58,499 nt of DNA from an uncultured Chloroflexota bacterium (GTDB lineage: Bacteria > Chloroflexota > Anaerolineae > Aggregatilineales > Phototrophicaceae). Of the stretch, positions 15,929-24,476 are shown piece after piece. The stretch spans positions 1 to 58,499 of the forward strand of contig CAIPFY010000126.1 of assembly GCA_903864435.1 (NCBI GenBank). Reading direction: 5' to 3'. The stretch's first letter is position 1. Each line of letters begins with the position of its first letter. Below the pieces are notes generated by a model. That model had not been told where the DNA came from. It saw only the letters and a list, made by a program, of their open reading frames with translations, and made no database searches. A program made the translations under genes and the position numbers.

Positions 15929-17230
15929 CTAATCTTCTAATGCGGACAACCGCAGCAGCAGCCCGATCATGGTGAAGCAGGTTAGAAGCGAGCTTCCGCC
16001 GTAGCTCATAAAAGGGAGTGTCACCCCGGTCAGCGGGAGTAATTTCAGTACGCCCATCATGATGAGCAGGCTTTGTACGCCCAGTGTCACACTGAGGCCG
16101 ACAGCCATCAACGCCAGAAACGAGCGCCGTTGCAACCGCAGCGCACAGTGCAGGCCGCGCCCGACCAGCACGGCGATGCACCCGATGATGCTGAGGATAC
16201 CGAGCAGCCCCCATTCTTCGGCAATCGCCGCGAAGATGAAATCTGAATGGACAACCGGAATATACCCCGGCGATCCCTGCCCGACTCCCTGTCCGAGGAT
16301 GCCGCCACTGGCGAAGGCCAGCAGGCTTTGCACGATTTGATAAGCCCGCCCGTCCGATTCCGGCCAGGGATTGATCCAAATATCCACGCGGAGTTGAACG
16401 ACCCCGAAGGCGTGATATGCCGCCCATCCTGCGGCAACCGTCAGGCAGGCACCGCCGACCAGCAGCAGACTGTAGCCGCTGGCGACATAGATCAGGAGCA
16501 AAAATACAGTGAAGAACAGAATAGCGGTTCCCAGATCGCGCTGCCAGATCAGGACGACGATGGATAATCCCCACATCAACAGCATGGGGCCGATGACGCG
16601 GGGCGAAAGGTGTAACCGGTGGTGCTCCAGCCCTTCAGCCCGGAAAGCCGGGAACTGCTCCGCGAGGTAGCTGGCGAGGAAGGCCACCAGAATAATCTTG
16701 AGCACTTCGGAAGGTTGGAAGAAAATCGTTCCGGTTCCCAACCACAACTGCGGGGCGCTGCTTAATCCAGACGGGTTGACGCCTAGCACGATGGTGCTGA
16801 CGAGCAACAGCAGCCCGCAGGCTAACAGTAAATACCGATACGAGCGCAACCATCGCAGGAGGTGAGGCAGCCCGGCCACCGCGCCGAGTGCGGTAGTGGC
16901 TACCACGAGCCACGCGGTCTGGCGTTCCGCGAAAACGGGCGCGAGGCGGTCAATGGCGACCAATCCCCAACCCGACAGGAACATGGTTACGGGGAACAAC
17001 AGGGGATCGCGACCCGGCAGTGTGCGATTGAGGAACACATGCCCGCTGATGGCGCAGAGCAACCACACCAGCCCATGCAGCCCATCCAGCCAGCTTGCCG
17101 CCGGACGCTGAATAAAGAGGGCGAGGAAGTTGATGAGGATAAACGCGCCAGCCAGCAGCAGCAACCCGCGTTCACGGCGCTGACTGCCCGGTATGGCGGC
17201 GCGTTTTAGATCGAACGTATCAACGACCAT
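15929..17230 (-). CDS. SEDS-family peptidoglycan glycosyltransferase (RodA/FtsW)
   Basis: A 433-aa polytopic SEDS protein, the polymerase that links lipid II into glycan strands. The conserved SEDS region is intact: VDIWINPWPE, YQIVQSLLAFASGG, then VHSDFIFAAIAEEWG with the essential aspartate, and MSYGGSSL (about 408-415). Whether it serves elongation (RodA) or division (FtsW) cannot be settled from sequence. It starts directly after mtnP and is followed within 7 nt by the PBP homologue, the standard SEDS-bPBP pairing. Confidence 0.92.
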   Translation of the reverse strand: MVVDTFDLKRAAIPGSQRRERGLLLLAGAFILINFLALFIQRPAASWLDGLHGLVWLLCAISGHVFLNRTLPGRDPLLFPVTMFLSGWGLVAIDRLAPVFAERQTAWLVVATTALGAVAGLPHLLRWLRSYRYLLLACGLLLLVSTIVLGVNPSGLSSAPQLWLGTGTIFFQPSEVLKIILVAFLASYLAEQFPAFRAEGLEHHRLHLSPRVIGPMLLMWGLSIVVLIWQRDLGTAILFFTVFLLLIYVASGYSLLLVGGACLTVAAGWAAYHAFGVVQLRVDIWINPWPESDGRAYQIVQSLLAFASGGILGQGVGQGSPGYIPVVHSDFIFAAIAEEWGLLGILSIIGCIAVLVGRGLHCALRLQRRSFLALMAVGLSVTLGVQSLLIMMGVLKLLPLTGVTLPFMSYGGSSLLTCFTMIGLLLRLSALED

Positions 17231-18100
17231 TTAGCCTTCAGGAATGTACTTTTGGATGAGGGGTTGCAGGCGCTGCTGTATTTCGGCAGGCATGACGCGC
17301 CTGTCGGTCATGATTGCGTTTTCAAGCGCGTGATGCGCGGCATAGTCCGCATGGGGGTCAAGGTTTTCGATGACCTTAGCGATGGCCTGCTGGGCAATAT
17401 GCACGTTATGGTGCAGCGTTTGAATGACCTGCTCGACGGTGACGGGCTTTTCGGACACATGCCATGAGTCGTAATCGGTGACATGCGCCATCGTGACGTA
17501 AGCGATTTCGGCCTCCCGCGCCAGAAAGATTTCGGGGCAGGTGGTCATCCCGATGAGACTGCATCCCCACTGGCGAAAAATGTTGCTTTCGGCGCGGGTG
17601 GCAAAGCGCGGGCCTTCTTCGATCAGGAACGTACCGCCCTTGTGCGCGGTGCCGCCCACTTCGATGACCGCATTGTAGGCGAGATCAATCAGTTCGGGGG
17701 TATACGGATCGGCGACGGATACATGACCGACCATGCCTGAGTCGAAGAACGAACGATCACGGCTGTTCGTGTAGTCAAATATCTGGTCTGGCATGACGAT
17801 ATGACCGGGTGCATAGTCATCACGCAGCGAACCGCAGGCGTTCACCCCGATGATGAAGCGCACCCCCAGCGTTTTGAGCGCATAAATATTGGCGCGGTAG
17901 GGGACGGTGGTGGGTGTGAAGTAGTGACCGACCCCATGACGCGGCAGGAAGGCGACCCGCTTGCCGCGCAGGGTTCCGATGACAATATCGGCGCTGGGAC
18001 TCCCGAAAGGGGTGGTCAGGGCGACAGCGGTTTTATCCGTGATTTCTTCCATGTGATACAGGCCAGAACCGCCAATGACGGCGATGCTCACGCTTTCCAT
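17231..18100 (-). CDS. mtnP: S-methyl-5'-thioadenosine phosphorylase
   Basis: Cleaves methylthioadenosine with phosphate to adenine and methylthioribose-1-phosphate, the first step of methionine salvage. The 289-aa product starts with the phosphate-binding IGGSGLY. It has NACGSLRDDYAPGHIVMPDQ and MTTCPEIFLAREA followed by TDYDSW, a pattern closer to MTA phosphorylases than to general purine phosphorylases. The ATG at 18100 is preferred, with GGAG about 10 nt upstream. The product methylthioribose-1-phosphate is the substrate of MtnA, encoded at 44.6 kb. The gene sits inside a cell-wall cluster, which is unexpected. Confidence 0.92.
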   Translation of the reverse strand: MESVSIAVIGGSGLYHMEEITDKTAVALTTPFGSPSADIVIGTLRGKRVAFLPRHGVGHYFTPTTVPYRANIYALKTLGVRFIIGVNACGSLRDDYAPGHIVMPDQIFDYTNSRDRSFFDSGMVGHVSVADPYTPELIDLAYNAVIEVGGTAHKGGTFLIEEGPRFATRAESNIFRQWGCSLIGMTTCPEIFLAREAEIAYVTMAHVTDYDSWHVSEKPVTVEQVIQTLHHNVHIAQQAIAKVIENLDPHADYAAHHALENAIMTDRRVMPAEIQQRLQPLIQKYIPEG

Positions 18101-18143
18101 GTTTCTCTTGCTCCTTCGATGGCTCTGCAATAACTCCGAACGT

Positions 18144-18932
18144 TCACCAACTCAGGATCGCGCCGCCGTCTACGGGGAGGGCGACGCCTGTAATGAAGCC
18201 GGCGGCTGGCGAACACAGGAATACGGCTGCATTTGCGAATTCCTCCGGCGTGGCTAAACGTTTGAGCGCGGAGGCGGCTGCAATATGTTCGATTTCATCT
18301 TCTATATCCGTTCCGTTTTTGGCGGCACGGGCTTGCATGAGTTCGGTTATCCGTTCGGTGCTGGTGTAGCCCGGTAGGATGCTGTTTACGCGAATACCTT
18401 CACTGCCCACTTCCAGCGAGAGGGTTTTGGTTAGCCCGACGACTGCCGGACGCAGCGCATTCGAGAGGGTCAGGTTTTGAACGGGTTGCTTGGCGGCTAC
18501 CGAGGTGATGGTTAGCACCGCAGCGCGTTTGGACTGCCGCAGGGAAGGCAGGCATTCGCGTATGAGGCTGATGGTACTCAGTACGTTTAGCTGGAAGGCC
18601 GCCTGCCATGCCGCAAGGTCGAAGTCGTCAAACACACCGGCTGGCGGGCCACCGGCATTTGTCACCAGCACGTCCAGCCCGCCCATTGTATCCACCGCGT
18701 TGCGAACCATGCGCTGAATGGCTTCGGGGTTGGTCACATCCGCGGGGAAGGTAAAGACCGGGTTTCCGGTTTCGGCGACGATGGCGGCGGCAGTCTCTTG
18801 CAGCGGTTCGAGATGGCGGCTGCTGATGACCACCCGCGCCCCTTCGCGGCTAAACTGGCGGGCGGTGGCGGCTCCCAACCCCCGACTGGCGGCTGTGACG
18901 AGAACCCGCGCTCCATTCAATCCCAGTTCCAT
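18144..18932 (-). CDS. Short-chain dehydrogenase/reductase-family protein lacking the usual YxxxK
   Basis: A 262-aa Rossmann-fold SDR with the TAASRGLG nucleotide-binding loop (residues 13-20), TNAGGPP, and a C-terminal LPVDGGAILSW typical of FabG-like proteins. The active-site serine is present (Ser144), but the Tyr and Lys of the YxxxK motif are replaced by Ser157 and Arg161 (LSNALR). A branch of SDRs naturally shows this SN..R pattern, so it may be a family trait rather than decay. The substrate is unknown. It lies between fhaB and mtnP with short gaps and is probably in the same transcript. Confidence 0.88.
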   Translation of the reverse strand: MELGLNGARVLVTAASRGLGAATARQFSREGARVVISSRHLEPLQETAAAIVAETGNPVFTFPADVTNPEAIQRMVRNAVDTMGGLDVLVTNAGGPPAGVFDDFDLAAWQAAFQLNVLSTISLIRECLPSLRQSKRAAVLTITSVAAKQPVQNLTLSNALRPAVVGLTKTLSLEVGSEGIRVNSILPGYTSTERITELMQARAAKNGTDIEDEIEHIAAASALKRLATPEEFANAAVFLCSPAAGFITGVALPVDGGAILSW

Positions 18933-18939
18933 AATGGGT

Positions 18940-19380
18940 TTACTCCATATTCAAGCGCAAACGTACCGATCCGATACCGATAATGTCGCCTTTGGTGATG
19001 ACTGTCGGTTGTACGACGGGGACATCGTTTAACGTTGTTCCGTTGCGGCTGTGCCGGTCTTCCAGCCACCATTGGCCGCCGCGAAGGGTAATTAGCGCGT
19101 GTTCGCTGCTGGCGAAGGTGTCTTCAATCAGAATGGTGTTGGTCGGCGCACGTCCGAGGCTGGTAATGCTTAACAGGGGAAATTCCTCACCCGTATCTAG
19201 TAGGCGACCTTCGATTTCCTGCAAAATGTGTAGGCTGCCATACTGCCGCCTGCTGCTGTCCACGCGCACGGCAGCGCGGCGCATGTCGTACCACAGGATC
19301 GAGAGCAGCGCGCCGAGCATGGCTAACAACAGTAGCGCCGAAATCAGCCGGAGGATGAGCAGAACCAGTTCGCCTGTCAT
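18940..19380 (-). CDS. Membrane-anchored FHA-domain protein (FhaB-like)
   Basis: A 146-aa protein with one N-terminal transmembrane segment (5-31) and a cytoplasmic FHA domain (about 70-146) that should bind phosphothreonine peptides: LGRAPTNTI, SSEHALI and RHSRNGTTLN are the expected loops. It corresponds in size and position to actinobacterial FhaB/FipA, which acts in wall synthesis and division under Ser/Thr kinase control. It follows the fhaA-like gene by 4 nt. No kinase or phosphatase gene is present in this window. Confidence 0.88.
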   Translation of the reverse strand: MTGELVLLILRLISALLLLAMLGALLSILWYDMRRAAVRVDSSRRQYGSLHILQEIEGRLLDTGEEFPLLSITSLGRAPTNTILIEDTFASSEHALITLRGGQWWLEDRHSRNGTTLNDVPVVQPTVITKGDIIGIGSVRLRLNME

Positions 19381-19384
19381 GGAA

Positions 19385-20155
19385 TTAATCCGGTTCTACC
19401 GGGGGCGTGATTCCGGTCTGCGTTTCGCCCATCGGGTGATCTTCCATATAGACAAACTGTGTGGAACCCATTTGCACCACATCCCCATTCTGAAGGTTGT
19501 GTTCGTGGATACGCACATTGTTCACCCATGTTCCCCCCCGGCTTTCGGTGTCGAACAGGGTATAGCGCCCGAAACGTAGCCGCAGTTGGAGATGATGACG
19601 GGACACGGAAGGGTCTTCAATCACGATCTGATTATCGTGACCACGACCAATATTCACCACATCATCCACAAGGTTAATGGCGGCGCGGCCTGCGATGAGG
19701 ATTTGCGGATTGCCCGGTTTGGCAAAGGCGGGTATTTCCACTCGCTTCATGACAGCGGTTGTGCTGTGCTTTTTCAGGGAATGGTTCGCCTGTACCCGGA
19801 AAGACGGCGTGTTTACGCTGTCGTCCGTGACCAGTTCAATCGTGGGGGAGCAAATCATCCGATAACCGAGATTGGTGGCAAGTTCCAGCAGGTGATTGCT
19901 CAAGCGATCCAGCAGAGTCGGTTGCTTGTGCAGAAGGCGGTCGCGGGTCTGGGTGTTCAGGGAAATGCAGTAATGATCGGGCGCGATGGGTCGCGGGTCG
20001 CTGGGGGTGCCGGAGGTGGCTGCTTCTTGCATGGCGCGTGCCAGTTCAACCGCCAAGTCCTGTGCGCGGGTATGCCGCCCAAAGAGGTGAGCAAAAGCAC
20101 CTTCCACGAGGCGTTCAAGTTGGGATTCCAGATGGGCGATCGGCTGCTCATTCAT
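19385..20155 (-). CDS. DUF3662-FHA protein (FhaA-like)
   Basis: A 256-aa protein with an N-terminal DUF3662 region (about 1-125; LESQLERLVEGAFAHLFG, QDLAVELARAM, APDHYCISLN) and a C-terminal FHA domain (GRGHDNQI, SVSRHHLQLR, TWVNNVRI). In actinobacteria FhaA binds phosphorylated wall-synthesis proteins, including the MviN pseudokinase region. The ATG at 20155 is chosen because the conserved domain starts here and a promoter lies directly upstream. No Shine-Dalgarno sequence is visible, and the transcript may be leaderless. Confidence 0.88.
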   Translation of the reverse strand: MNEQPIAHLESQLERLVEGAFAHLFGRHTRAQDLAVELARAMQEAATSGTPSDPRPIAPDHYCISLNTQTRDRLLHKQPTLLDRLSNHLLELATNLGYRMICSPTIELVTDDSVNTPSFRVQANHSLKKHSTTAVMKRVEIPAFAKPGNPQILIAGRAAINLVDDVVNIGRGHDNQIVIEDPSVSRHHLQLRLRFGRYTLFDTESRGGTWVNNVRIHEHNLQNGDVVQMGSTQFVYMEDHPMGETQTGITPPVEPD

Positions 20156-20162
20156 AGGTTGA

Positions 20163-20192
20163 ATTATAGCGAACTGCTTTTGGGGCTGGCAA
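20163..20192 (-). promoter_or_regulatory. Promoter for the fhaA-fhaB-SEDS cluster, probably leaderless
   Basis: On the minus strand TTGCCA (20192-20187), an 18-bp spacer and a perfect TATAAT (20168-20163) lie just before the ATG at 20155. Usual start-site spacing puts the first transcribed base within 1-2 nt of that ATG, so the mRNA would have essentially no leader. Confidence 0.72.
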
Positions 20193-20244
20193 TTCGAGTT
20201 TCTGACGACTGCCCCGCGCTCTCGCAACGGCTTGACCTTGCCTT

Positions 20245-20285
20245 GCAAAAGAACAAGCCGGATAGGACATCCGGCTTGCTTTTGC
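20245..20285 (-). terminator. Rho-independent terminator after the parvulin gene
   Basis: The minus strand downstream of the parvulin gene has AAGCCGGAT, loop GTCCT, then ATCCGGCTT, extended by an outer GCAAAAG/CTTTTGC pairing, with T-rich sequence after the stem. It separates this transcript from the fhaA promoter. Confidence 0.8.
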
Positions 20286-20307
20286 AATCAGGCTGCGGGA
20301 TTCCGCA

Positions 20308-21681
20308 TTAACCAATGATGGTTTGCGGATCGGTGGGGACGTTATCTGCCCAGACCGGGAAAGTCTGTGTGACTTCCAGCTTGGACTTGCGGTAGTCTTC
20401 TAGCCATTTCTGGAAGAAGTTGTTGCGGGCTGTTTCGAGTTGCGAATCATCCATCTCGCGTTCTTCACTGGCGCGTACTTGAATGATATGGTAGCCGAAC
20501 TGGCTCTTGACCGGCCCGACCAGTTCACCGATGGGCGCAGCTTTAGCCGCGTCTGCAAATTCGGTCACATACTGCGAAATGGGCGCCCAACCGAGTTCGC
20601 CGCCGTTCGCACCAGAACCGGTGTCGGTGGAGATGGCCTTTGCCAGATCGGAGAAGGAGTCGCCGGCCTTCAGTGCCGCCAGCGTATCCTGTGCTTCTTC
20701 TTCGGTGGCAACCAGAATGTGACGCGCATCCACGAAGGTAGCCGTTTTGCTGATGTCGCTGCCGAGTTTGTCGCGCAGGGCATTGCGGAGCGCCTGCGTT
20801 TCAAAATAGGCGTTCAGGTCGGCATCGCTCATACCGGTTTCCTGCCGTATCTGGGTGAAGAAATCGTTCCGGCGCGTCTGGAAGTTTTCGGCTTCCTGCG
20901 TTGTGGTGAGTGTAGGCGCGGGCGGCAGCGTCGGGAACGGCGAGGGACTCGCGGTGGGCGTGAGTTCCGGGGTAGGGGTGATGGTGGGCGTGGGCGACGG
21001 CGTGGGCGAGACAAACGGCGTCGGTGTGGCGGAGGGTTCAACCGTCGCGGTTGCTTCGGCTGTGGATTCGGCAACCGCAGCCGCATCCGCCAGTGCTACT
21101 GGATCATAGCCAAAGAACTGGCTGATCTGCTTGTCAATATCGGCCTGCGAGACCGTCACGTCGTTTTCCTGCGCACCCATGCGGATCAAACGCTCATCCA
21201 CCATCGTGTTGATGACCGTCAGACCCATTTGATCGGGAACCTGAATTTCGCGCATGTAGGTAGCAAACGGTTCCTGACTCTGCATCTGCTCGAAGATTTG
21301 TTGATCCTCGAAGCCGAAGCTCTGGTAAGTCTGGATCACATTGGTCAACTGTTGGTTGTACAGCACACGCTGCAACCGGACGCGCTTGGCGAAATCGGTG
21401 ACGGTGATATTATTCCCATCCACTGAAGCCACGACCTGATTCGGGCGAATGACACCATCCAGCACAAAGGCCACCGCCAGAATGATGACGGTGGCGGCGA
21501 TGGCGATGCCCGTTCCGATCAGCACCCAGCGTTGAATTTCATGCTCACGCTCAGCGCGAGAATGGTATTCGCGCTTGCTGTCCTGTTTACCCGATTTGGC
21601 GGCGTCCGCTGGCATACCCTCAGCGACGGGCTTGCGCGGGGTTTCTTTGGGCAGCCCGGTCGTCTGTCTTTTTTTGCTCAT
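20308..21681 (-). CDS. Membrane-anchored parvulin-type peptidyl-prolyl isomerase (SurA/PrsA-like)
   Basis: A 457-aa extracytoplasmic folding factor. A charged cytoplasmic N-terminus precedes one transmembrane segment (about 52-76). A SurA-like chaperone region follows (VASVDGNNITVTDFAKRV), and a parvulin domain lies near the C-terminus (DARHILV, FSDLAKAISTD, GGELGW, FGYHIIQV). The chaperone region is split by a long Thr/Pro/Ser-rich stretch (about 195-260), an unusual place for a linker. It follows rpsR after a terminator-like hairpin and ends at a strong terminator. Confidence 0.9.
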   Translation of the reverse strand: MSKKRQTTGLPKETPRKPVAEGMPADAAKSGKQDSKREYHSRAEREHEIQRWVLIGTGIAIAATVIILAVAFVLDGVIRPNQVVASVDGNNITVTDFAKRVRLQRVLYNQQLTNVIQTYQSFGFEDQQIFEQMQSQEPFATYMREIQVPDQMGLTVINTMVDERLIRMGAQENDVTVSQADIDKQISQFFGYDPVALADAAAVAESTAEATATVEPSATPTPFVSPTPSPTPTITPTPELTPTASPSPFPTLPPAPTLTTTQEAENFQTRRNDFFTQIRQETGMSDADLNAYFETQALRNALRDKLGSDISKTATFVDARHILVATEEEAQDTLAALKAGDSFSDLAKAISTDTGSGANGGELGWAPISQYVTEFADAAKAAPIGELVGPVKSQFGYHIIQVRASEEREMDDSQLETARNNFFQKWLEDYRKSKLEVTQTFPVWADNVPTDPQTIIG

Positions 21682-21712
21682 AACTACTCTTTACTCCCGT
21701 CTACTAAACAGA

Positions 21713-21745
21713 GAAAAGGGCATCGTCGTTTGCCGACCATGCCCT
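21713..21745 (-). terminator. Terminator after rpsF-ssb-rpsR
   Basis: The minus strand carries AGGGCAT and ATGCCCT as the outer stem and GTCG/CGAC inside it, with a C-rich mismatch between, followed by TTTTCTC. It lies 75 nt after the rpsR stop and 31 nt before the parvulin ATG, so it ends or attenuates the ribosomal operon. Confidence 0.65.
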
Positions 21746-21819
21746 GTCCATACATTGAGACGAATGCGACCTTCGACCGGAACCGTTTTGACGCGGTTGG
21801 ACGGGATCGCAACCACGCG

Positions 21820-22119
21820 CTAGTCCGTGGAAAGAACGTAAGGCAGCAGAGCCAGATGACGCGCACGCTTGATTTCGCGTGCCAGTTCGCGCTGGCAGCG
21901 GGCGCAGTTGCCGGTCTGGCGGCGCGGCTTAATTTTGCCCGTTTCGCCGATGAAGCGGCGCAGCATGTCTACATCTTTGTAGTCAAAACACTTGCCATCG
22001 GGGCAGTAGGTGGTGCCACGCCCACGACCGGGGCGGCCACCGCGCCGAAAACGATCGCGGCCTTCGCCATCATCATTGTCGTCACGCGGGCCGCGGTCAC
22101 GGTATTCGTTATCGCTCAT
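21820..22119 (-). CDS. rpsR: 30S ribosomal protein bS18
   Basis: A 99-aa S18 with a long acidic and Arg/Gly-rich N-terminal extension (1-35) and a conserved core ending in [11 protein letters not shown]. The core has CPDGKC (39-44) and CARCQ (about 73-77), so this looks like the zinc-binding, cysteine-containing form. Third gene of rpsF-ssb-rpsR, 12 nt after ssb. Confidence 0.96.
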   Translation of the reverse strand: MSDNEYRDRGPRDDNDDGEGRDRFRRGGRPGRGRGTTYCPDGKCFDYKDVDMLRRFIGETGKIKPRRQTGNCARCQRELAREIKRARHLALLPYVLSTD

Positions 22120-22131
22120 GATTGCTCCTCG

Positions 22132-22542
22132 TTAAAATGCGTAGTCGCCGTTTTCGCCATCCGAGTCGACAAAGTCCACATCGTCATGGTGCGAGTCGCG
22201 GCGGCGGTCACCGAGCAAGATCATCTCGTTGGCGACCAGCTCGGTTCGAAAATGCTTTTTGCCGGTTTCGTCTTCCCAACCGCGTGTTTGCAAGCGGCCT
22301 TCGACGTAAACCTGTTGATTCTTGCTGAGATGCGTTTTGCAGATTTCTGCCAGTGTGCCCCAAGCGACCACGTTGAACCATTCGGTTTCTTCGCGGCGCT
22401 CGCCTTCGGCAGATGTCCATGTTCGGCTGGTGGCAACGCTAAAACTGGTCACTGGCCGACCACTGGGGGTGAATCGCATTTCAGGATCACGCCCCAGATA
22501 GCCAATAATCATGACTTTATTTAGCCCGCGTCCCATCCCCAT
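22132..22542 (-). CDS. ssb: Single-stranded DNA-binding protein
   Basis: A 136-aa OB-fold SSB: NKVMIIGYLGRDPE at the start, WFNVVAWG and QVYVEGRLQTR in the core. The short acidic C-terminal tail ends in DYAF, resembling the DIPF tip that recruits partner proteins. It sits between rpsF and rpsR, the classic arrangement. Confidence 0.97.
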   Translation of the reverse strand: MGMGRGLNKVMIIGYLGRDPEMRFTPSGRPVTSFSVATSRTWTSAEGERREETEWFNVVAWGTLAEICKTHLSKNQQVYVEGRLQTRGWEDETGKKHFRTELVANEMILLGDRRRDSHHDDVDFVDSDGENGDYAF

Positions 22543-22565
22543 CTTACTCCGTGTTCAGCAGTCCG

Positions 22566-22880
22566 CTATTGCGCGGCCTTTGGCGGCTTCACGTCAGGGC
22601 GTACCAGCAGATAACGCAGCACATTGGGGGAGAGGCGGAGGTTACGCTCCAACTCCGGCAGGTTCTGGGGGTCAATTTCTGCGTACATCAGCACGTAGAA
22701 ACCGTCGCGCTGCTTGTCGATCTCGTAAGCCAGCTTGCGCTTGCCCCAACGATCAATCTTTGTAACCTGACCGAGCTGTTCGGCTTCCACCCACGTTTGC
22801 ACCTGAGTGACGGTGTTGTTGATGACTTCTTCATTCGGATCGAGCCGCACGATAAAAGTCAGTTCGTATGGATTACGCAT
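22566..22880 (-). CDS. rpsF: 30S ribosomal protein bS6
   Basis: Begins MRNPYELTFIVRLDP and contains the S6 core (WGKRKLAYEI, DGFYVLM, LSPNVLRYLLVR), 105 aa from the ATG at 22880. A longer in-frame start at 22943 is unlikely because it adds a non-family leader. AAGGAG lies about 13 nt upstream, slightly far. First gene of rpsF-ssb-rpsR. Confidence 0.96.
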   Translation of the reverse strand: MRNPYELTFIVRLDPNEEVINNTVTQVQTWVEAEQLGQVTKIDRWGKRKLAYEIDKQRDGFYVLMYAEIDPQNLPELERNLRLSPNVLRYLLVRPDVKPPKAAQ

Positions 22881-22991
22881 AGGGAATTCAACTGCTCCTT
22901 TCCCCGGGTTTGCCTTGCAGATGGCGCGTGTGCGCTCTGCCAAGCGGAAAGTACGTCCCGTTGTGGGACACTTTATTCGACTGGCGGAATG

Positions 22992-24476
22992 CTATCCGAT
23001 TGACACTCTTTTTGCAACGGTCGCTTTCGGGCGGCCTTCGCGGTGGACGAGGCTGGAACTGGCTAACGCCAGCGCCACCACCATCCAGAAGGATGTGATG
23101 GAGGCATGAAAATCCAACCGGAAGAAGTACAGATCGGCGGTGGCATTCAACAATGCCGTCAGCAGCGCCGCGTGATAGCCCAAATGGATGGCTTCCAGTT
23201 CCGGCATGTGCTGCGCCAGTTGCCGCGCTCGCCATCCGTAGATGAACACGCCCGCGATGGTGACGGCATAGAGTCCCACGCCGACCAGCCCGATTTGATT
23301 CGCCATAATCAGGTACATACTGGCGACATTGGTATACAGGTCAATTTCGGGCGTTCCGGTGAAGCCCACGCCGCTGATGGGATACTGGCTGATGAGGTCT
23401 AGCGAGTCGTTATACTCGCCTAAGCGCATTTGTGTGGCGAGGTCGGACGCGGTGAACGCCTGCGTAAAGCGTTCGATGTAGGCGCGTGTTTGTGGCAGGA
23501 TCAGCAGCAGCGCCGCCCCCAACGCCAGCAGGACGAGGTAACGGCGGTAGCCTTTGAAGCTGGCGATAAACACGACGCCGATGGCAAAGGCCAGCATGGA
23601 GGCGCGGGAGAAGGTTAGCACTAAGGCCAGCGCAACCAGCCCTAGCATGCCGAACGTCAACCAGCGGAAGCGCAGCACCGGACGTTGCGCGAACAACTGC
23701 GGCGCGATCATCGCTGCTGACACGGCGAGGAAACCGCCGAGCGCGTTGGGGTCTACCCATGTGCCGATAGCGCGTTCTGCCAGTTCGGGGTTGTCCTCGA
23801 TATAGCGAATCACGCCGCCGTTCGGGTAGCCGATGCGTGCCAACCGCACCAGCAGGCTTTCAGTGGTGGCGTCCGGCAGGACATACAGAATGATCGCTAC
23901 CAGCGCCTGCGCCCCGGCTGCCAGCATGACCGCCAGCACCAACCGCCGCAGCGCCTTCGGGTCACGTAGGAGGTCTACCAGCACGAACGTCAGGCCGATG
24001 CTGAGCAGTGTTTCGACGAATTGGCGCAATATTTGCGACGTGGGCATGGCGAAGCGCAGACCGAGCGCGAAAGCCGTGAGTAGCCACATGACGTACAGGA
24101 TAATCAACCCGTGTGCGGGCGTGATGTTGAATCCCTGCCGCTGTCCGGTCATCCACTGGAACAGATAGACCAGCAGGAATGCGCCGAGTGCGACATCCAG
24201 AAACGTAGGCGTGACGCCAATGCTGAAGGGCAGCGTGCCGAACGGCAGCAGCGCCACGATGGCGATGACGCCGACCAGCGCGGCTTGAACGTTGGAGAGG
24301 ATGTACAGCCCGACCAGCAGCCCGATCACGGCAGCACTGGCGATCAGCGGCCCGGCCAGCGCGATCAACAGGCCGAGCAGCCCTGCGACCAGTCCGATTG
24401 TAATCCCGACCCAGACGCCATAACTACGCTGGTTCAGGCTGGCGATCCATTCTTGCAGGCGACTAACGTCTTGCAT
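22992..24476 (-). CDS. O-antigen ligase / Wzy-type polysaccharide polymerase family protein
   Basis: A 494-aa polytopic membrane protein with about 12 transmembrane segments and the Wzy_C-type region in its middle (LTFSRASMLAFAIGVVFI, followed by a large extracytoplasmic loop near MRLGEYNDSLDLISQYPISGVG). Proteins of this family join or polymerise lipid-linked glycans outside the membrane. A monoderm host would point to a polymerase or a wall or glycoprotein ligase rather than lipopolysaccharide ligation. It overlaps the upstream membrane protein by 14 nt and is last of a five-gene glycan operon. Confidence 0.87.
   Translation of the reverse strand: MQDVSRLQEWIASLNQRSYGVWVGITIGLVAGLLGLLIALAGPLIASAAVIGLLVGLYILSNVQAALVGVIAIVALLPFGTLPFSIGVTPTFLDVALGAFLLVYLFQWMTGQRQGFNITPAHGLIILYVMWLLTAFALGLRFAMPTSQILRQFVETLLSIGLTFVLVDLLRDPKALRRLVLAVMLAAGAQALVAIILYVLPDATTESLLVRLARIGYPNGGVIRYIEDNPELAERAIGTWVDPNALGGFLAVSAAMIAPQLFAQRPVLRFRWLTFGMLGLVALALVLTFSRASMLAFAIGVVFIASFKGYRRYLVLLALGAALLLILPQTRAYIERFTQAFTASDLATQMRLGEYNDSLDLISQYPISGVGFTGTPEIDLYTNVASMYLIMANQIGLVGVGLYAVTIAGVFIYGWRARQLAQHMPELEAIHLGYHAALLTALLNATADLYFFRLDFHASITSFWMVVALALASSSLVHREGRPKATVAKRVSIG

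Noticed and set aside
20440-21426. 328-codon open frame opposite the parvulin gene
   Set aside because: Low-complexity Gly/Arg-rich translation mirrors the Thr/Pro linker on the coding strand; not a gene.
21532-22524. 330-codon open frame opposite the start of the parvulin gene, rpsR and ssb
   Set aside because: Spans three well-identified genes on the other strand and shows no domain.
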